This document shows, one piece after another, positions 12,122 to 23,322 of a DNA stretch of 64,000 nucleotides. Every line of letters begins with the position of its first letter. Within the stretch, counting starts at the first letter, position 1. The stretch spans positions 186,001-250,000 of the forward strand of contig JAPEIS010000004.1 in the NCBI GenBank assembly GCA_029531795.1, in the 5' to 3' direction. The notes beneath the pieces were generated by a model, which was not told the origin of the DNA, did not search any database, and was given only the letters and a program-made list of their open reading frames with translations. The position numbers were made by a program, and so were the translations under genes. The DNA is from Sclerotinia nivalis. Its lineage: Eukaryota > Ascomycota > Leotiomycetes > Helotiales > Sclerotiniaceae.

Positions 12122-13306
12122 ATGACTACGCCAGACATCATGTCAAACAGCACCCCTCCACCACCAAGAGCTCAACAATCAACTATTAGATCATTTTTCC
12201 AACCAAAACAACCTACATACACTCCACCACCAGGGACATCACCAATCACAACTTCAAATAACAATGAGAATGGAAATGGAAATGCAAGACAAGAAATACA
12301 TCCACCTCAACCTGCATCAGGTCCACCAAATTCTACCAATATCTCTCCACCAAAATCGGTAACTACCGCTACCCCAGATTCTATAGAATCTTCAAAGAAG
12401 CTTCCTCAAGGTTATAAAATCGAAATCCCACAAGATCATCATATACAACCTCTACGTCGCATCAATGCTTTACTCCTTCCAATCGCATACCCCGATGCTT
12501 TCTACCATGCTATTACATCTCCTCCTTCTGCGTCCATACCAATACCTCTCTCTTTCTCAAGAGTAGTTACATATACATCATCAGAACCCAACTCTGAACC
12601 GAAAGTAGTTGGCTCTATAATCTGTCGAATCGATCCTTCTCCTCCACCCTCTCCAAATGCTCAACCGCCGGCAAATACATATACTATATATCTACAATCT
12701 CTCACTCTACTCTCACCCTACCGTAGCCTCGGCCTCGCAACCGCTCTCCTAAACTCCGTTATTGAATCGGCTACATCTACTCGCATACCTCTCGGAGTTA
12801 AAATTGAAGGATTATACGCACATGTATGGGTTGAGAATCAAGAAGCATTAGAATGGTATAACAAACGAGGATTCGAAAAGGGTGAATTGGTTGAAGGATA
12901 TTATAGGAGATTGCGACCACAAGAAGCATGGGTTTTCCGACGAAGATTTTCAGTACAAGATCATATTTCTAGACCACCACAACCACAACCACAACCACAA
13001 CCACAAGCAAACCTTAGCCCAACACCAAATTCAATTGGAAGTGCGAGTGCGAAATCAACACCTCCTCCCCCAATAGCAACAGGAACAACAAGACCACCCC
13101 CATCAAAACACACAGCATCATTCCAAGATCGCAGACCAGATAGAGAATGGAATGATTTACCGGAAGAAGTATTTTTACGACCTAGAGGGCAGGGAGAAGA
13201 TCAAAGTAAAGAGAGTTCGAGGAGTAGTAGTCGAAGTGGGGGTGAGGGAAAGAGTGGTGGGAGGAAGAAGAGAAGTTATCCTGCTGCTGCTTTTGGGGGT
13301 GTTTAG
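12122..13306 (+). CDS. Naa50/San-like GNAT N-acetyltransferase with an N-terminal PIP-box
   Basis: A single exon of 394 residues. The GNAT fold lies at about 100-275: a first strand with RINALLLPIAYPDAFY, the acetyl-CoA loop SPYRSLGLATALL (198-210), VENQEALEWYNKRGFE (237-252) and the ending EGYYRRLRPQEAWVFRR (258-274), which parallels the YYKRIEPADAHVL ending of Naa50/San. Naa50 acetylates N-terminal methionines and its fly orthologue San is needed for sister-chromatid cohesion. Residues 19-26 (QSTIRSFF, then QPK) fit the PCNA-binding consensus QxxIxxFF exactly, which is not a usual part of Naa50. A Pro-rich linker and a QP repeat (286-295) flank the core, and a basic GGRKKRS near the C-terminus may be a nuclear signal. 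The ATG at 12122 is followed by a second at codon 7, and both retain the PIP-box. Enzyme family is firm, PCNA binding is inference. Confidence 0.85.
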   Translation: MTTPDIMSNSTPPPPRAQQSTIRSFFQPKQPTYTPPPGTSPITTSNNNENGNGNARQEIHPPQPASGPPNSTNISPPKSVTTATPDSIESSKKLPQGYKIEIPQDHHIQPLRRINALLLPIAYPDAFYHAITSPPSASIPIPLSFSRVVTYTSSEPNSEPKVVGSIICRIDPSPPPSPNAQPPANTYTIYLQSLTLLSPYRSLGLATALLNSVIESATSTRIPLGVKIEGLYAHVWVENQEALEWYNKRGFEKGELVEGYYRRLRPQEAWVFRRRFSVQDHISRPPQPQPQPQPQANLSPTPNSIGSASAKSTPPPPIATGTTRPPPSKHTASFQDRRPDREWNDLPEEVFLRPRGQGEDQSKESSRSSSRSGGEGKSGGRKKRSYPAAAFGGV

Positions 13307-14400
13307 GTGATTTTGGGGCGGGTATTCTTGGGATTTGTGATTTGTGATTTGTGGGAGCTGGTGAGCTGGGAGAAAGTAATAGATCAAGCAAGCGAGTGAA
13401 GAAGAGAGAGAGAAATTTGATATCTGGGAGTTTTGGAAGCCTCGGACTAGGTTATAGATGGACAGGAATAGAAATGGAAATGGAAATGGAAATGGAAATG
13501 GAAATGGAAATGGAAATGGAAATGGAAATGGAAATGGAAATGGAAATGGAAATGGAAATGGAAATGGAAATGGAAATGGAAATAGAAACCCAACAGAAGA
13601 GAACAGGAGAGAACAGGAGAGAACAGAACCAAACTTAATCTCGGAAAGCGCAAAGTTGACAAGATGAGGAAATCAGGAGTTGGGACCCGGGAGCAGGCAA
13701 ATAGAGTATTATCCTACATTATAGAAGTTTGGTACGGTATGGTATTGTATAGGCGGATAGATAGACACTATGTGGATCCATGTAGGATAGATAATGACAT
13801 TAATTACCCGTAGAGATATTCCATCTTGAACTCTCCACTGTCAAACACTCAAACACTCAAACACTCAAACTACCATATACCTACCTATCTATAAATAATA
13901 TGAATAGTATATACAGTATAAAAAAACACATTAATTAGAATCAATCTGAAAATCTGAAAATCTGAAAAATCTGATGCTATATATAGCTAAAATGATTACG
14001 ATTCTAATTATTATACGTACGTATGGAGAGATGGATGGATGAAATGAGGAAGATGAGCAAAATGGGATTATTGTTTTTGTTTGAGGTTTTGTTTGAGATT
14101 ATGTTATATTTGTTGCTATGCTATGCTATGCTATTCTATGCTATTCTATGCTATTCTACCAGGTGTGTATGACTCGAAGCTTAAAGCTCGGAGCTAGTAT
14201 ATGTAACTATACATACATTTATCTATTTATGATTAGGTATCGTATCTGAGCATTTCTTTTCTTTCTTTTTCTTTCTTTCTTTTCTTCGCTGCAAAAGGTA
14301 TCTTTCTGCTTCACTCCTCAATCTGTTCCCCAAGTCACAGTGTCTTATAACATCCCATTCCCAATCCCATTTCCCCACTTCCTCCCCCCTTGCGCTACTC
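13307..14400. other. convergent intergenic region with microsatellites
   Basis: It lies between the 3' ends of the acetyltransferase and the signal peptide peptidase. It contains the GAAATG array listed separately, AACACTC repeats near 13845-13870 and a CTATG/CTATT repeat at about 14114-14158. No gene was seen. Confidence 0.6.
13471..13582. repeat. (GAAATG)n hexanucleotide microsatellite
   Basis: About 18-19 uninterrupted copies of GAAATG, 165 bases past the stop codon of the acetyltransferase and so possibly inside its 3' untranslated region. Because the unit is six bases, several frames stay open through it, but they encode only Met-Glu or Gly-Asn dipeptides and are not genes. Confidence 0.95.
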
Positions 14401-16419
14401 TCATCTATCTTTCTTTACCTCCCCTTTCCCCTTCCCCTCCATCATCTCCTTCTTCAAATTCATTCCACCCCTCGCTTTCGGCTTCAGTTTACTAATAGAA
14501 AAGAGAAAAATATGATCTTCATCTTCCTCAGCATCTTTACCCTTTTTTCCTTTCTCTCCCTCCCCTTTTCCTCTAATATCCTTTCTCGAAGAAACCATCT
14601 CATCATCCGCTTCACTCGCATTTTCATTTCCATTATCTTCAGGCCAAGAAATTGATCCATCAGAGAGGATCGAACTACTTGCATTTGAATCCCTTCTATC
14701 GTTATTCGACTCCATCTCGATTTGATTTTCTTCTTGTTTTATCTCCTGTTTCGCTTCTCCATTTTCAAGAGCGATCTTCCCTTCATTTATTTTTTCTTCT
14801 CCCTCTAAAATCTTCTTCTCTTCCTTGTTCTCCTTTTCTCCAGCCTCGATATTTTTCCCCTCCTCCTTCTTCCCCTCCTTCTTCCCCTCCTCCTTCTTCC
14901 CCTCCTTCTTCCCCCCTTCCTCCAAACTCCCATCCTCAGTATACCCCCACATAAGCGAAAGTTCACCCCTCACAACCGCCGTTCCCCATAAACTTCCCAC
15001 TACCCCCGGAACCAAATACAACAATGCTGGTTGTGCATGTTTGAATACATTCATGACGATTAAAGTTGTGATCATTCCTGTGATATATCCTACTAATGCG
15101 GCTTTAAAATATGGTTTGGAGAAACGAGTTCCTTCGATTCCTGTTCCGTGGTTTGAGGAAGATGAAGAGGAGGAAGAGGGTGAAAAAGATGAGGTCCAGA
15201 AACGTTCACCCCAGAGACCAGTTGAGGGTTTATAGGTGGGTTTTTGGGAGTTGGCGGTAGGTGACGGGAATTTGATGATGCTTTTGCTATTTGAGGTACT
15301 ATTTGACTTTGAGTTGGCGGTTGAAGGGGAAGAGATAGATGGAGAAGACTTTTGTAAATACAAATAATGTAAATATAAATCAAACCTTAAGGCCAGCGCA
15401 ACAAGTATACCCGGTAAAACAATATCACCTAATCCCAACATACTACCTCTTCCACTTTCACCTGATGGAAACACAAGTTTAATAGGAACATCTAAAGATG
15501 TAGCTACGGTTACCATAAGAGGTGTGTAGAACACCATAGTAATATCGTAAAAGAAGAGTCCCATGAGTACTAAGGTTCCGGTAAAGAATGTAGTCGGAGA
15601 CATAAGTTGAAGAGATCCATAGCAGAAACCAAAACCCATGAGATTTGTAAGATACCATGGGGCATTTAACATATTGTAAGCGGTGATTGTGACGACACCT
15701 ATTCCGAGACCCAGGACCGATGTAAATTTGATCGGAGATTTGTTATGAGGAAGTAAAGTTTTGATGTGAAGATTAAGCTTATAAGTTGTTTTTAACAACC
15801 CACGAACGTTCCAAAGCGCATTCGTAACCCGTTCTGGAAAACGAATAGTTGAAAGTCGACCAGGAAAAGGATTCGTAACACCAACCACATTAATCATGTT
15901 CCCCTTCCCATCTTCAATAACTTGACATCTCAAATCCTGATCAAAATGAAAAATATCCTTCCCCCTCGTCCACACACTAGGAAAAATAAACCCAACCCCT
16001 ACATCCAAAGAATCCTTCGCCAATCTCCCAACTCCAAAAACACCCAAACAAGAAAAATACCATCCCAATATCTTATTAAGAATAGCCGGATCATCCAACC
16101 ATTTAATAATAAAATAAAGAGTTCCCAGTGCCACACTAGCTAAAACAGGAAACATGATAGCATCAGAAGGGGTAAGACCTTCCATTGGAGCTCTAGATTC
16201 TTCTTCATCTTCTGAATCCGAGTTTGCGAGACGATGAGAAGATGAGGAAGTGGATTTGCGAATTGGAGAAGCGGAAGGAGGTCGTTGGAGTGATGCATGT
16301 GATCCGATGTAGATTGGGAAGAGAGCTGCGAGGATAATATGGATTTGTAATTTAATCATTTCTTGTTCTGTGTAGATTTTAGAGCCATATTTGACTATGA
16401 AATCTTTAAAGTTATCCAT
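14401..16419 (-). CDS. signal peptide peptidase-family intramembrane aspartyl protease
   Basis: One exon, 672 residues. The two catalytic aspartates are in FFYDITMVFYTP (YD at 291-292) and MLGLGDIVLPG (GLGD at 329-332), and the third conserved motif of the family is QPALLYLVP (463-471). Hydrophobic segments at about 24-42, 85-107, 117-131, 233-290, 334-348 and 438-480 fit the multi-pass fold. Family members sit in the endoplasmic reticulum and cut signal peptides and other type II membrane segments. A Ser-rich insert (about 358-424) lies between the second aspartate and PAL, and the C-terminus from about 500 is a long cytosolic tail with GKKEEGK repeats and acidic runs. A Ser-rich acidic loop (about 50-80) follows the first segment. 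It is longer than animal SPP (about 380 residues), as is common for fungal forms. Its start is 430 bases from that of the divergent cyclophilin gene. Confidence 0.93.
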   Translation of the reverse strand: MDNFKDFIVKYGSKIYTEQEMIKLQIHIILAALFPIYIGSHASLQRPPSASPIRKSTSSSSHRLANSDSEDEEESRAPMEGLTPSDAIMFPVLASVALGTLYFIIKWLDDPAILNKILGWYFSCLGVFGVGRLAKDSLDVGVGFIFPSVWTRGKDIFHFDQDLRCQVIEDGKGNMINVVGVTNPFPGRLSTIRFPERVTNALWNVRGLLKTTYKLNLHIKTLLPHNKSPIKFTSVLGLGIGVVTITAYNMLNAPWYLTNLMGFGFCYGSLQLMSPTTFFTGTLVLMGLFFYDITMVFYTPLMVTVATSLDVPIKLVFPSGESGRGSMLGLGDIVLPGILVALALRFDLYLHYLYLQKSSPSISSPSTANSKSNSTSNSKSIIKFPSPTANSQKPTYKPSTGLWGERFWTSSFSPSSSSSSSSNHGTGIEGTRFSKPYFKAALVGYITGMITTLIVMNVFKHAQPALLYLVPGVVGSLWGTAVVRGELSLMWGYTEDGSLEEGGKKEGKKEEGKKEGKKEEGKNIEAGEKENKEEKKILEGEEKINEGKIALENGEAKQEIKQEENQIEMESNNDRRDSNASSSILSDGSISWPEDNGNENASEADDEMVSSRKDIRGKGEGEKGKKGKDAEEDEDHIFLFSISKLKPKARGGMNLKKEMMEGKGKGEVKKDR

Positions 16420-16848
16420 TTTGCTTGGTTGGGGTGTTTGATATTGAGATTGGAGGAAATCGTGACCACTGGTGGACTAGAGCTTGAAGTCGAGTTGTAT
16501 GATGTTGAAAGTAATTTCACTGTTAAAACCAGTTCATTGTAATAAAATAGGTTCTTTCCTAGAACACTAGTAATTTTTCACTCTCAAAACCAGAAGTTTG
16601 AATGTCAAGTGAATAATTTGTTTGCATCACACCAAGGAAATTACAAAAATAGAATCATGTAGTTGTAAATGTTGTCCTTCCAAAAACAAACGGCAAGGAT
16701 TTGACGAGGCGACCAAACTTTCTCAGCCTTGCAGAAAAGTAAACATTCAATTGAGCCTTCTTGAATCTTTGTCTCTAATTGATACTGCAGTTTTCGAAAT
16801 TGATAATTGGATATATTGATCAATTGTACATATTCCAACATATACAAA

Positions 16849-17693
16849 ATGGCAGTAAACATCGCCCTAGAAACTACTATGGTAACTGCCTTCTCTCACA
16901 TCCCTAACTATCCTCTGCCTTTTCCCCTCTCCCCTCTCCCCTCTCCCATCTACCTCTGCCCTCCCTCTAACCCCTCAAGCTATCTCTACCCCTCCATCAA
17001 ACACCCACTAACCAACCCAGGGCACCATAACCCTCGAACTCTACACCAGCCACGCCCCCAAAACCTGCAAGAATTTCGAAACCCTCATCCGACGCGGCTA
17101 CTACGACTCCATAATCTTCCACCGGATAATCCCAAATTTCATGTTACAAACGGGTGATCCGACTGGCACTGGACGCGGCGGAACATCTATCTATGGTGAA
17201 AAATTCGAAGATGAATTGGTTGCGCCGGCTGGCTTGCCAACTTTAAAACATACTGGAGCGGGAGTTCTTTCTAGTATGTTTAATTTCCTATCCCCAATCC
17301 CCATTTTTTTACGTCCCATCTCCAATCTCCCATCCACTCTCCCTCTTCCCAATTTCCAATTCCCCTCCTCCCCCCTCCCTAATCCACGCCCCTTCATCTA
17401 CCCCCCCTCTTTTCTCTCCCCAACAACCCCCCAAACAACCAACCAACTAACCCCCCTCCCTCCCACTAGTGGCAAACTCAGGCCCCAACACAAACGGCTC
17501 CCAATTCTTCATAACCCTAGCACCAACCCCGTGGTTAGACAATAAACATACGATTTTTGGTCGGGTAACCATGGGAATGAATGTAGTGAAACGGATGGGG
17601 TTAGTGAGGACAGGGGAGGGAGATCGACCGGTGGAGGAGGTGAAGATTTTGAGGGGGAGGGTTTTGGAGGGGGAGGAGGAGGGAGATATGTAG
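16849..17693 (+). CDS. cyclophilin-type peptidyl-prolyl isomerase, PPIL1-like
   Basis: Three exons, 16849-16881, 17021-17273 and 17470-17693, give 169 residues. Every splice junction preserves phase and yields a continuous cyclophilin domain. It starts [19 protein letters not shown], and the active-site residues are present: FHR (His-Arg) and MLQTGDP (Phe/Gln loop), [15 protein letters not shown] with Gln and Phe, the drug-binding Trp in TPWLD, and His in KHTIFG. The single compact domain without targeting sequence and the family signature match the spliceosome-associated PPIL1/Cyp1 group, which isomerises X-Pro bonds. The introns are unusually rich in C and T. The short 33-base first exon makes automatic models prone to miss the true start. 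The charged tail EGEEEGDM is a small extension of the usual end. Confidence 0.93.
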
Positions 17694-18614
17694 GTGGTGG
17701 AAAGAGGACCAGGGAAGGGGGGGAGGAGGAATGGTTTTTGAGGAGGGGAATGGTGAGGAGAGAAGAAAATGGGAGGTGGAATGAATGGTCTGGAATCGAA
17801 AATTCCATCGGCTGAGAGAAGGAGAAAATGTGTGGATGTTGGTGTGCGTGCATCGAACAGTAACATCCCATCATCACTTTGATCACTCCACCAACTGGTC
17901 GTATAGACCAGGTCAAATCCACCAATTCTGGCGCATACTATATTCACCATATTTTATGTGCTATCTAGTATACATCCCCGAGTTCACGTCCACGACTTTA
18001 CATCCCCGACTTCACGACCCAAAAACAAAAGCTTGTAAGCTAGAGGATATGGATACGAATAACAGGTGGCTGGCGCATGGCGTTTCGGAGTTTACATTTA
18101 ATATACCTCCTTGATAATCAATGCATTATATTATAATATATTTGCAGCGGCACATGTACACATATGAGATATCATAGAAGAGAGAAAGAGTTTTACTTCA
18201 ATAGTAGAAGAAATTAAAAATCTATAGCAAAAGTAGAAGCAGAAAGAAACTAGCTTGCTTTTCCGGTGTTAATATAGAAAGAAGTAAGAAGTAATAAGTT
18301 AGCATACTCCCAGCTCCTTAGCTATACTATGCTATGCTCCCAAGCAACGGTCCCATGCTCCTAGCTGACAACACGGTAAACCCCATAAACTCCATATATG
18401 AACAAACCCAAGTCCAAGTCCAAGTCCAAAAAGAAATGGAAATCAAAATCAAAATCCAGCCCTCCGCTTCACACCATATAATACACACCCAACCCAACCC
18501 AACCCAACAATCTACCAATCTACCACCCAACCCATCTACCATCTATATATTATATAAACACCCTACCCAACCCAACCATTCCCACTCTCCCCCAGTTCAA
18601 AAAAAACAAAAAAC
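17694..18614. other. convergent intergenic region
   Basis: It lies between the 3' ends of the cyclophilin and the NT-C2 gene. It has a polypurine stretch after the cyclophilin stop and CCCAA repeats near 18487-18510. Frames seen here lack family resemblance. Confidence 0.5.
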
Positions 18615-20475
18615 TCAAGAAACCTCACCCGGTAATTTCCACGCCACCAAATCCTCCCTCATATCAAATTCATCCACTTCCCTGGGTTTGGCATATGTAT
18701 ATGAATTTCCCGGAATATGACCTGGACCTCTTCCTGTTCTTCCCCTCTCACCGGCCATCAGTGATATTTCCTCTTCTCGATCTCCCATGTGAGAATGAGA
18801 AAGAGAACTAAGATTTGACTGTCCACTCACACTACGTTCACCACTGGAATATACTCCGCTTCGGGAAGAAATACCACTGCGCGTCGTATCATTGCTTCTT
18901 TTATATCTATGCCCTCTTCCTCCATTTCCAGTTCCACTTGCGCCCATATTCATATTTCCACCTTTTCCGCTCGAACTCGTAGCCGTAACATTGGATGTCT
19001 GACTTGCGTCACTGGGACTTCTTCTATGTCTTCTTAAATCCTCGCCGCTGCCTCCACTGGCACTTAATTCATCTTGGACGATTCGTGGTGTATCTCTGTT
19101 GAAATTGTAATCGGGGGTTTGAGAATCGGATGGATCGTGTTTCCAACCGTCGCCGCCGGCGAATATATCTTCGACGCATTCATCGGCTAGCATTTCGGCT
19201 GGGGAGGCGGTCCAGGAGGCGGCGAGAGCTCGACGATACATATCGTGGAGATCGGATTTGTCGGAGGATTTTTGGAGTTGAGGCATATCTTTTGATGTGT
19301 TAGTTTTGTATTCTCCCAAACCTCAAACCTTTGGGATTGATGATGGGTAGGATATGATAGGATAATAGAAACACAAACTCACTCCCAACATCATCACCTT
19401 CCCCATTCTCTCCCTTCATAATCCCCGCTATCCCCCCAAAAACAGGCGCACTCTTCAACGGGGGCGCCACAAAATTCCTCTCCCCCTCTACCTGCCTCAT
19501 CGCAATCCCAATCTTCGCCGTACTATTAATCTTACTCTCTTGCATTAAATATCTCCTAACAACTCCATCTTCCCCCTCCACCTCACTCTCCTCTACATAT
19601 TCGGCCAAATTCAACGTAATATGTCCTAGGGTAACTCGTTCCCCTTTCGCAGAATTACCCACATTGTAATCTTGGATTACTTCGAAATGGACCAGACATT
19701 CGGAGAGATGGTTGTTTTTGTCGATGGTGAGGCGGATGGGAATAGTGCGCGTGTAATCCCAGGATACTTTATGTTCTTTTATGGGGGAGCGGGAAGTTTG
19801 TCCTGAGTGTTCGGCGGCGGCGGTGTTTGGGAGTGTCCATTTTATGGAGGCGGTTCCGCTGGTTAGGGGGACGTTATTGAGGTCTATTAACTGAGAAGTG
19901 TTGGTTAGATTGTGTGTAGGGTAAGGATAGGAATCAGAATGCGAATGCGAATGCGCCGGTGTAAAGGAGAACTTACTTTGAGCACTAAATCGAATTTTGG
20001 CTGGAGATATTGTTAGTCCATTTGTTGTATGTAAATCTTCATACCCATCCCTCAATTGATTCCATATCTGCCAGTTTTCAATGGCATATGTTCAATCCTC
20101 ATCCATCATGTCATAGTTCAAAATCAAAAGCCAAAGTAAATAAGACATACCTTCCTCGCCTTCGATACTAAACGGGGAATCCCAAACATATCAGCAAATA
20201 TCCCTTAATCATTATGAAGTATACATCCATCCATCCCCAATCTAAAATCCGAAAACTCAAACTCCAAAAAAAAACTCACCCAAAACATTCATACTCATCG
20301 AATCCAATTCTTCCAAGATAGGAAGTCGCACCAAGTTCAAGGGTAACAAACGATTCCTTCTTCGAGGAGGTTGATAACTATTTATCAAGATGGAATCTTT
20401 GGCCAACATAAAACCGAGGCTGAAATGACGCTGTGGTTCTGAAGCTCGGGCTTGAGTATTAGTATGAGGTGCCAT
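18615..20475 (-). CDS. NT-C2 domain protein (EEIG1/EHBP1 N-terminal C2 family)
   Basis: Five exons, 20280-20475, 20151-20203, 19977-20067, 19383-19883 and 18615-19288, keep phase and give 504 residues. The NT-C2 domain (about 110-240) is clear: LNNVPLTSGTASIKWTLP, IKEHKVSWDYTRTIPIRLTI, HFEVIQDYN, GHITLNLAEYVEE, RRYLMQESKINSTAKIGI and APVFGGIAGIM. In this family the domain binds membranes or membrane-linked partners, and animal members act in endocytosis and polarity signalling. The C-terminal third is Ser/Gly-rich and disordered, with a helix near HDMYRRALAASW. The short exon with MFGIPRLVSKARK supports the N-terminal splicing. The border between exons 3 and 4 is the least certain, since the reading frame also stays open across that 93-base intron. 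The gene is convergent with the cyclophilin. The exact role in fungi is not established here. Confidence 0.85.
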
Positions 20476-23135
20476 TTTTGAGACCCTTTTTCCTTATTAC
20501 TGTATTACTGTACAGGCCAAATTAATCAAAGCGATGGGGTTTGTTTAATTAATTAGATAATACCAAATTACCAAATATAATAAAAGGAGTCGAATGTATG
20601 GTATGTATGTGTATGTATCATGATTCTGGATTCTTGATTCAAGATAACTTACTTATTTACTTACTTGTAAGTGGATATGAGAAATTTATCTATGGATTAT
20701 ATATAATTTCAATTCAATCATTCAATTCGTTCAATCCGTTCAATTCGTTCCAAATTCCATGTCGGTTTTGATTTGAATTGTATAGCTGCTTTCGTCATTT
20801 TCGGCCTTGGTCAATTGAGTAGCCCGTCTTCTTGACTGTTTTGGGAAGGAGTGAATTTCATGGAGCTGAAAACAACTGGTGGAATAGGTAATGTCAGACT
20901 CCGAAGTCCTTTTCGCTGGTGATTTGTTTTGTTGTTTGGGTCCTTTGATGGAGTCTTGCGGGTGAATCCTGCAAGATGCAAGATTGTACTGCAAGATTGT
21001 GGAGGTTGTGGGGTTATGGTGAGTTGTGAGTTGTGAGGCGTGAAGCAGATGCCAGATGCACTTGCGGAGTACACTCATTTGTTAGATAAGATGGAAGAAG
21101 GACATTCCGAATGTACTTTGAGGGATTAATAAGCTAGCTTTTCATTCAATTTTTGCTCTCTTCTCATTGAGAATATATCTTGCCCATCAAGTGTCTGAAT
21201 GGTTTATTCATTCTCTCCCACTCTCATCCCGTTCTTCCCCATCCCGTTTCCGTTATCATCCTAGTGAATGCTACTCTACCTCATCTACGCAGATTGAGAT
21301 ATTCATATTTTTGAATCAACATCAACATCTAATCGGACAATTGGAAGAAGGGAATTGAGATAATATCATAAATATTGAATGTATTCAATAAGAAACAATA
21401 TTCTTGCTTGAATCTCTACCCCGGGATTTTACCGCCCCTCCCCCGTTCCGAAAAATAATGCCGCATATAACATTATCTCTACAATATGTCCCCCATTCAT
21501 CTTTCTCACAAATAAGTAGATAACCTCAACTCCTATATGCTTTTCCCTCAGTTATCCTCGGTTATCGTTTCTGGACCGGAGCCTATGTAAGTCAGCTTCC
21601 TGGCATTCATTGACTTTATCCCACGCAAAATTCTACTTTACCAACAAAAAGATGAAGCAGATCCAAATGGAGTCCGACTTCACTTGAGAAATCATTTCGT
21701 TTCAATTGAAGGCTAATACCTATGAAGCTGCATTTGTTAATCTTCATGCAACGCCGAGAACCATGGATACCTTAAAGATTGATGTGTTATTCGAAGCATC
21801 TGTTAAAACCTAGGATACCGTTTGCAGCGTAATCCGTAATGAACTAAGAGGATATACCCAGACCTATCGGTATATACAAGTGCACTACCGCAATTATTCC
21901 TTATATGCGCATGAGATTCCAGTCTAGAACTACTTTCCAATTGCGTACACAAGGATGGATTGCCCCGCATATTCATTCGTATACCCCTCAAGGGCCACTG
22001 GACTGAGAAACTTGGCGAATATAAAAGCATACTTTGATGGGTCCATAGAATTTGACATCTGTACACAACACATCTTTTCAGATAAGGATTCCACAACGAA
22101 AGTTGTAGATGCTAGATAACTTACAATTTATCTCCAAAATGCCTAGCAAAGCTGAGCTCGCAAGTCTGCAGTTATGTTATTTGATGGATTTGCTGAGAAC
22201 GTTTGTTTCTGTTGTCGAATTATGCCAATAGCCGCTACTGTATATTATCTTCTTCTTTCTGCTACTTGAATTGAAAGAAGAGTTAATAAACTCTTGCTAG
22301 CACGAGGACAGTGGAAAAAGCTTTCTCTGTATGATTGTCAGCGATATATGACGACACGCTCGATTTCATTATTCCCAACTCACCGATTCAATATCATATT
22401 TAAACATATAATAAAAATACATCATCCACATTTTCAAATTCGAACCTGGCAGTACATCTTCAAATTTCCTTGTGGGCCATTTGGCTGTTTTGGAATTCGA
22501 AATTGGCAAAAAACAGCTCGTTACTCCCTTAAATACCTAGCTTTGAGTTCCATACCATCACATATTGATCGGTTACTGCAGTAGAGTAACTTAGTAAGCT
22601 CCATGTTGGATCACTCGCAAAATTCGAGAGGGAAGTATAAAAGAACCAAAGTATGAGGGAGTGCAAAGAGTAAGAAAGATGTGCATATCCAGTGGCATTA
22701 TCCCAGGACTAGCTCCAGTACCTTCGTTCTCACGTTCGTCAACTCACGTCTCGTCTACATATTTGCAGCATATTTTCTACTAAACTCTGATAATTCCAAA
22801 CGAAGGACTCTGGTCTGGTTTTGTGATATCATGATTTCCATTTTGCTGTCACTAGATTTTAAACATTTTGCAAGGTAGTAAAGATGATCTGATGGGTTTG
22901 ACGGCGAGAAGGAGATGGATAATAACAGCGATCTCTTAAACCCTCTCCTCAAAAGCCAATATATAGCACTTTAGATGTCGCACCCAATCTACCACTCACC
23001 CTCTCAATTTCTCATCCCCCCTCCCACCCAGTACCAAAATCCAAAATCAATCTATTAAAGGATTTCCCTCAGCGTCAGGTTACTACGCATGAAGAATCTG
23101 ATAAATTGAAATATCATGCTCTTGTATACCGCATG

Positions 23136-23322
23136 CTCTCCTTCTCCTTCTCCTTCTCCTTCTCCTTCTCCTTCTCCTTCTCCTTCTCCTTCTCCTTCTC
23201 CTTCTCCTTCTCCTTCTCCTTCTCCTTCTCCTTCTCCTTCTCCTTCTTTTTCTTCTTTTTCTTCTTTTTCTTCTTTTTCTTCTTTTTCTTCTTTTTCTTC
23301 TTTTTCTTCTTCTTCTTCTTCA
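23136..23322. repeat. 187-base pure polypyrimidine microsatellite
   Basis: About 18 copies of CTCCTT are followed by about seven copies of TTTTTCTTC and a short CTT run, with no purine on the + strand. Two different repeat units side by side suggest the second arose by mutation and re-expansion of the first. Confidence 0.95.

Noticed and set aside
13351..13667. Met-Glu, Gly-Asn and Phe-His repeat frames
   Set aside because: Products of the GAAATG hexamer array; no start context or domain.
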